Assembly: GCA_905479845.1 (NCBI GenBank) | Contig: CAJQOB010000195.1 | Location: 1-9,258 of the forward strand | From: an uncultured Flavobacteriales bacterium | GTDB lineage: Bacteria; Bacteroidota; Bacteroidia; Flavobacteriales_D; Crocinitomicaceae | DNA length: 9,258 nucleotides | Direction: 5' to 3' | Shown here: positions 5,752-9,258 of the stretch, piece after piece | Position numbering within the stretch: position 1 is the stretch's first letter | Layout: every line of letters begins with the position of its first letter | Notes under the pieces: generated by a model | Told to the model about the DNA's origin: nothing | Seen by the model: the letters and a program-made list of their open reading frames with translations, nothing else | Databases searched by the model: none | Made by a program: the position numbers and the translations under genes

Positions 5752-7977
5752 TTAAGGTTTGTTTCCATCAACTAATTGAACGAAGCTGTGTCCTTCAATT
5801 AATTCCCCGTTGATCGAAGTAACCGTATATTTTACAAAGTAAGTTCCATCTTGTGCGAAGTTTCCTCCTTCAAGGAATCCATTCCAAGCACTTGTTAAAC
5901 CTGTTGCTTCATAGATAATATTTCCCCATCTGTTGAAGATAGTGAACTCAAGGTCTGCTGCGTTTTCTACATCAATGAAGAATATATCGTTTTGATTATC
6001 TCCATTTGGTGTAAATACGTTTGGAACGTAAATGATTGGCTCTGGGTAATAACAACTTCCATCATCGATTACCGCGTTAGGATCGTAATTTTCAGCACTT
6101 GGATCAGTACAACCACAAGTTGTAACCGTAATAGTTACAGAGGCATCGCTTGGACAACCACCATCATCATAAGCGGTCAATTGAACGGTTGTTGTATTTG
6201 TAAATATTTCCACAATTGGCGTCGTACTTGTTGTTGAAACAATGTTTCCTCCACCAAAATCCCACTCGTAACTAGTCGTATTCTGACTTGTATTGGAGAA
6301 TGTAACTGACAAAGGAGCACATCCTGATTGAGGAGCGGCATCGAATGAAGCAACTGGTGGTGGAGTAACATCCACATAAACGCTATCACTTTCCTCACAA
6401 ACGTTATCCGTAACAGTAAAGAAGTACCATCCTGGAGATAAATCTTCCCAAACTGTTGCATCGATAGAGTTTGGATTATTGGCTCCTGGTCCTATCCATT
6501 CATACAAAGGAACGCCCGTTATACCAGAAGCGACTCCACTCACAGCGCCAGTGGCGTCACAGGGAGCAGAAGGGAATGAAATCAATGTGTCAATGGCTAA
6601 TGTTTGGTTCAATGTGACCGTTACGGTATCCGTAATAGTATAACCACAGCCGTCAGTCGCCGTCACGTAATATTCAACAGGTCCTAGTACCGAGGCATTC
6701 ACATAGGCGGAATCCGTTACGGAAGTGCTACCTGTCCAACTATAAGTGTATGGTGAGAAACCACCCGAGGCGGTCGCGCCGACTAACAAAGAGTCATCAC
6801 CACACAAGAGTATGGGGTCGTCTTCGGTAATATCTAAGAAGGGTTCATCAAAGATCCAGACGGTTCCCGTTGAAGTAATGGTATCACCACAGGAGTTGAC
6901 AGTATATGCTGTAATTATTACAGATTCTCCAGCTTCAATAATTCCATCAGCAATTGGATCAAGTGTGATTATCATTGTATCAACTCCAGGAAGAAATGTA
7001 ATTGAAGTCCCAAGTGCCGTGTAATCAAGTCCATCAGTTGCGGTACCTGCGATGTCGTATGTTACAACAAGAGTGTCCGTTGAATCAGTTCGTGAGAAGA
7101 TGAAATCTGCAAATGTACAACCTTCGTAAACTGCTGTATCTCCAGAAACCGTCGCAACAGCAACATCTATTGCATCCGAAGAGAAACTGTTTCCTTCAAG
7201 GAATACTCCAGTATCCAGGTAATCATCCTGACAATCAGCTACCGCGAATTTAAAGTGGTATGTCTGTCCACAAGTTACGGCGAACTCGATCGTCATTGGG
7301 ACTGTAAATCCGTTGAATGAGTGTGTTGCTGCTGTATTACTAATGTAGTAAGCCGCATTCAGTCCTGGATGAATCGTAGAAATTGTAATTGGATCTGTTG
7401 TTCCCGGCACAAAGGCTAAATTTTCAGCTCCCATCGGGAAAGCCGCAGGGGACGCGTAAGGGCCAGCGAATCCAGGTCCACTAATGAAGAACCCAAAGGC
7501 ATCATTAAACTGTGAATTGATATACGTTGTATACTCTTCTGAGGCAAATACGAAGTTGAACTGTACTGAATCACCAGTTGGTACGAAATCAAACTCTAGA
7601 ATGGCTGCGTCAAATGTAGAATTAATTAATCCAGCTTGTGGATTTGATGTTACAGACTGAGCTACCGTTAGCAAATCAGGATCACCAGGGTTACCAAATG
7701 TTCCTGTAATCGGTTGATTTGGTGGAACGATATCTAGAATTGTACCGGAAGACATAATAATTCCATCTGGCAAACCGATGTTTGAAGCTGTTCCATCAAA
7801 GGAACCAATTTGATTCGTGTTTCCAGTAAAACTAATGTTACTAACTGTTACACCGGCTCCAATTAAGTTATCAACGATTTGAAGAGGCGTAAGGGTATTA
7901 TTTACAGTAATTTGAGAAAATACTGAAGTTCCGAAGAGCAGAGAAGCGATCGAAACTAAAAATATTCTTAGAGACAT
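5752..7977 (-). CDS. Multidomain T9SS type-B surface protein with choice-of-anchor L domain
   Basis: The 741-residue product begins with a signal peptide (1-21, ending VFSQ). Next is a choice-of-anchor L region (about 25-265: PLQIVDNLIGAGVTVSN, GIIMSSGTI, FVFASEEY near 143-149, NDAFGFFISGPG near 158-169). A Calx-beta-like segment follows (about 275-380: GTATDGLDYTALG, then EAGES). Two SprB-like repeats come next (about 385-455 and 465-535), each ending in a TDNVC- or TDGCG-type turn. A PKD-like domain spans 541-620 (SGCAPLSVTFSNTS, YEWDFGGG). A cysteine module, CGCTDPSAENYDP with DDGSC, lies at 621-642. The C-terminal CHU_C domain (648-737) contains VPNVFTPNGDNQND and FNRWG. That last domain is a type-B sorting signal for the type IX secretion system, so the protein should be exported and attached to the cell surface. 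A role in adhesion or gliding is inferred. The start and the terminator both fit. Confidence 0.93.
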   Translation of the reverse strand: MSLRIFLVSIASLLFGTSVFSQITVNNTLTPLQIVDNLIGAGVTVSNISFTGNTNQIGSFDGTASNIGLPDGIIMSSGTILDIVPPNQPITGTFGNPGDPDLLTVAQSVTSNPQAGLINSTFDAAILEFDFVPTGDSVQFNFVFASEEYTTYINSQFNDAFGFFISGPGFAGPYASPAAFPMGAENLAFVPGTTDPITISTIHPGLNAAYYISNTAATHSFNGFTVPMTIEFAVTCGQTYHFKFAVADCQDDYLDTGVFLEGNSFSSDAIDVAVATVSGDTAVYEGCTFADFIFSRTDSTDTLVVTYDIAGTATDGLDYTALGTSITFLPGVDTMIITLDPIADGIIEAGESVIITAYTVNSCGDTITSTGTVWIFDEPFLDITEDDPILLCGDDSLLVGATASGGFSPYTYSWTGSTSVTDSAYVNASVLGPVEYYVTATDGCGYTITDTVTVTLNQTLAIDTLISFPSAPCDATGAVSGVASGITGVPLYEWIGPGANNPNSIDATVWEDLSPGWYFFTVTDNVCEESDSVYVDVTPPPVASFDAAPQSGCAPLSVTFSNTSQNTTSYEWDFGGGNIVSTTSTTPIVEIFTNTTTVQLTAYDDGGCPSDASVTITVTTCGCTDPSAENYDPNAVIDDGSCYYPEPIIYVPNVFTPNGDNQNDIFFIDVENAADLEFTIFNRWGNIIYEATGLTSAWNGFLEGGNFAQDGTYFVKYTVTSINGELIEGHSFVQLVDGNKP

Positions 7978-8108
7978 AGGATGAGTAATTTAATAATTAG
8001 ACTCTGTATGGCTAATATTGGTTGCACGAAAATCGAATATTCAATCCAAAAACCCTAATTATTTTAAGAAAATAACGACTTTTGGGGTCCTCAACAAACA
8101 AATAGAAG
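7978..8108. promoter_or_regulatory. Divergent intergenic region with a short palindrome
   Basis: These 131 bases separate the surface protein gene (minus) from the dipeptidase gene (plus), so both promoters should lie here. A perfect inverted repeat, TTATTTT-AAG-AAAATAA, lies at 8059-8075. Just after it on the plus strand, GACTTTTG (8077-8084) matches the TAnnTTTG box except at the first base, 24 bases before the dipeptidase ATG. I found no good -33 element for it and no convincing box on the minus strand. Confidence 0.35.
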
Positions 8109-9258
8109 ATGGATAAGACACAAAATTATATTTCAGAGAACAAAGAGCGATTTTTAGATGAGCTATTGGATCTTTTGAGAATTCCTTCAATTTCAGCGGA
8201 TGCTGCTTATGCAGGTGACGTTCGAAAAACGGCCGAACACATTGCTGAGAGCTTAACAAAAGCGGGAGCTGAAAATGTAGAAGTGTGCGAAACTGCAGGA
8301 TATCCTGTTGTATATGCCGATAAAATTATCGATCCATCTTTACCAACTGTTTTGGTTTACGGACATTACGATGTTCAACCAGCAGATCCTATCGATTTGT
8401 GGACAAGCCCACCCTTCGAACCTGTCGTTAAGAAGACGGACATTCACCCAGAAGGAGCCATTTTTGCGAGAGGTGCCTGCGACGACAAGGGGCAAATGTT
8501 TATGCACGTTAAAGCCTTTGAAGCAATGGTACAATCTGGAGAGTTGGCGTGTAACGTTAAGTTCATGATTGAAGGTGAGGAAGAAGTAGGGAGCGAGAAC
8601 CTTGGAATCTTTGTTAAAGAGAACAAAGAACGCTTGAATGCAGACATCATTTTAGTATCTGATACAGGAATGTTGGCAAATGACGTTCCTTCTGTAACAA
8701 CAGGGTTGCGTGGATTGAGTTATGTCGAAGTTGAGGTAACAGGACCAAATAGAGATTTACACTCAGGATTATATGGTGGTTGTGTAGCAAACCCAATCAA
8801 TATTCTAGCGAAGATGATTGCGTCATTGCACGATGAAAACAATCACATTACAATTCCAGGATTCTACGATAAAGTAGTTGAATTGTCTGACGAGGAGCGT
8901 GCTGAAATGGCAAAAGCACCTTTTAGCCATGAAGCTTACTGCAAAGCTTTGGACATGGAAGATGTGTACGGTGAAGCAGGATACTCTACTCCTGAGAGAG
9001 GTTCAATTCGTCCAACGTTGGATGTAAATGGAATTTGGGGTGGATACACAGGTGAAGGTGCGAAAACAGTAATTGCATCGAAAGCATACGCAAAAATTTC
9101 AATGCGTTTGGTTCCAGATCAAGATCCAGAGGAAATCACAAATTTGTTCTTAACGCACTTCGAATCGATTGCGCCAAAAGGAACAAAGGTTGTCGTTACT
9201 CCTCATCACGGTGGTGAGCCAGCAGTAACTCCAATCGACTCAATCGGATATAAAGCTG
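8109..9258 (+). CDS. M20-family metallodipeptidase (C-terminus beyond window)
   Basis: From the ATG at 8109 the frame stays open to the right edge, giving 383 residues of an expected 450-470. It resembles the carnosinase/CNDP-like branch of the M20 di-zinc peptidases, which cleave dipeptides in the cytoplasm. The motifs are in order: metal-binding GHYDVQP (H86, with D88 assisting), RGACDDKG (bridging D125), EGEEEVGS (general base E158 and metal ligand E159), SDTG (D185), and DLHSGLYGG (H218, from the lid domain). MRLVP (R333) and the HHGGEP stretch (366-371) also match the lid and substrate region. The last zinc histidine should lie beyond the window. No signal peptide is seen, so it probably degrades imported or turnover peptides. 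It is divergent from the surface protein gene, with a candidate promoter just upstream. Confidence 0.94.
   Translation, partial: MDKTQNYISENKERFLDELLDLLRIPSISADAAYAGDVRKTAEHIAESLTKAGAENVEVCETAGYPVVYADKIIDPSLPTVLVYGHYDVQPADPIDLWTSPPFEPVVKKTDIHPEGAIFARGACDDKGQMFMHVKAFEAMVQSGELACNVKFMIEGEEEVGSENLGIFVKENKERLNADIILVSDTGMLANDVPSVTTGLRGLSYVEVEVTGPNRDLHSGLYGGCVANPINILAKMIASLHDENNHITIPGFYDKVVELSDEERAEMAKAPFSHEAYCKALDMEDVYGEAGYSTPERGSIRPTLDVNGIWGGYTGEGAKTVIASKAYAKISMRLVPDQDPEEITNLFLTHFESIAPKGTKVVVTPHHGGEPAVTPIDSIGYKA

Noticed and set aside
6177..6461. A 94-codon minus-strand frame inside the surface protein gene
   Set aside because: It is an alternative frame of the PKD and repeat region of the 741-residue protein, with no start signal or domain.
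8308..8650. Three overlapping short frames inside the dipeptidase gene
   Set aside because: They overlap the catalytic core of the M20 dipeptidase in other frames and show no independent features.
1..9258. Mobile elements, CRISPR arrays or tRNA genes
   Set aside because: I saw no transposase motifs, target duplications, regularly spaced repeats or cloverleaf-like sequence, though reading by eye could miss weak cases.

Overview
The window reads as a chromosomal stretch of a Bacteroidota bacterium, most likely Flavobacteriales and perhaps close to Crocinitomicaceae or Fluviicola. The grounds are a T9SS type-B (CHU_C/gliding) sorting domain, a choice-of-anchor L protein, moderate-to-low GC, promoter boxes resembling TAnnTTTG, and several protein families typical of flavobacteria. 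The taxonomy is inferred from protein style, not from a marker gene. I see no tRNA, rRNA, CRISPR array or insertion sequence, and no gene-free stretch longer than about 130 bases.

Layout. (1) 1-2124, minus: a secreted tandem-amidohydrolase protein cut off by the left edge. Its first amidohydrolase-like half lacks the metal-binding HxH; the second half carries it. (2) 2216-4194, plus: a compact three-gene operon of a four-helix cytochrome-b-like membrane protein, a small lipoprotein cytochrome c (10-base overlap) and the ribosome-associated GTPase HflX (ATG directly after the preceding TAA). (3) 4132-5635, minus: a two-gene unit of an AraC/GyrI-type regulator and a lipoprotein-type VOC (glyoxalase-fold) protein. 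Both look broken: the regulator has a frameshift near its start and an in-frame TAG, and the VOC gene has a frameshift in its lipoprotein leader and an unusual 3' extension that runs into hflX. (4) 5752-7977, minus: a 741-residue T9SS-exported multidomain surface protein, followed by a clear intrinsic terminator. (5) 8109-9258, plus: an M20-family dipeptidase cut off by the right edge.

Together: the outer genes are envelope and peptide-scavenging functions (secreted amidohydrolase, T9SS surface protein, dipeptidase). The central operon joins redox proteins to a stress-related ribosome GTPase. The most notable signal is the coordinated decay, or possibly switching, of the araC-VOC pair. It is not visible if each open frame is read alone, because the remaining frames start and stop inside longer ancestral genes.
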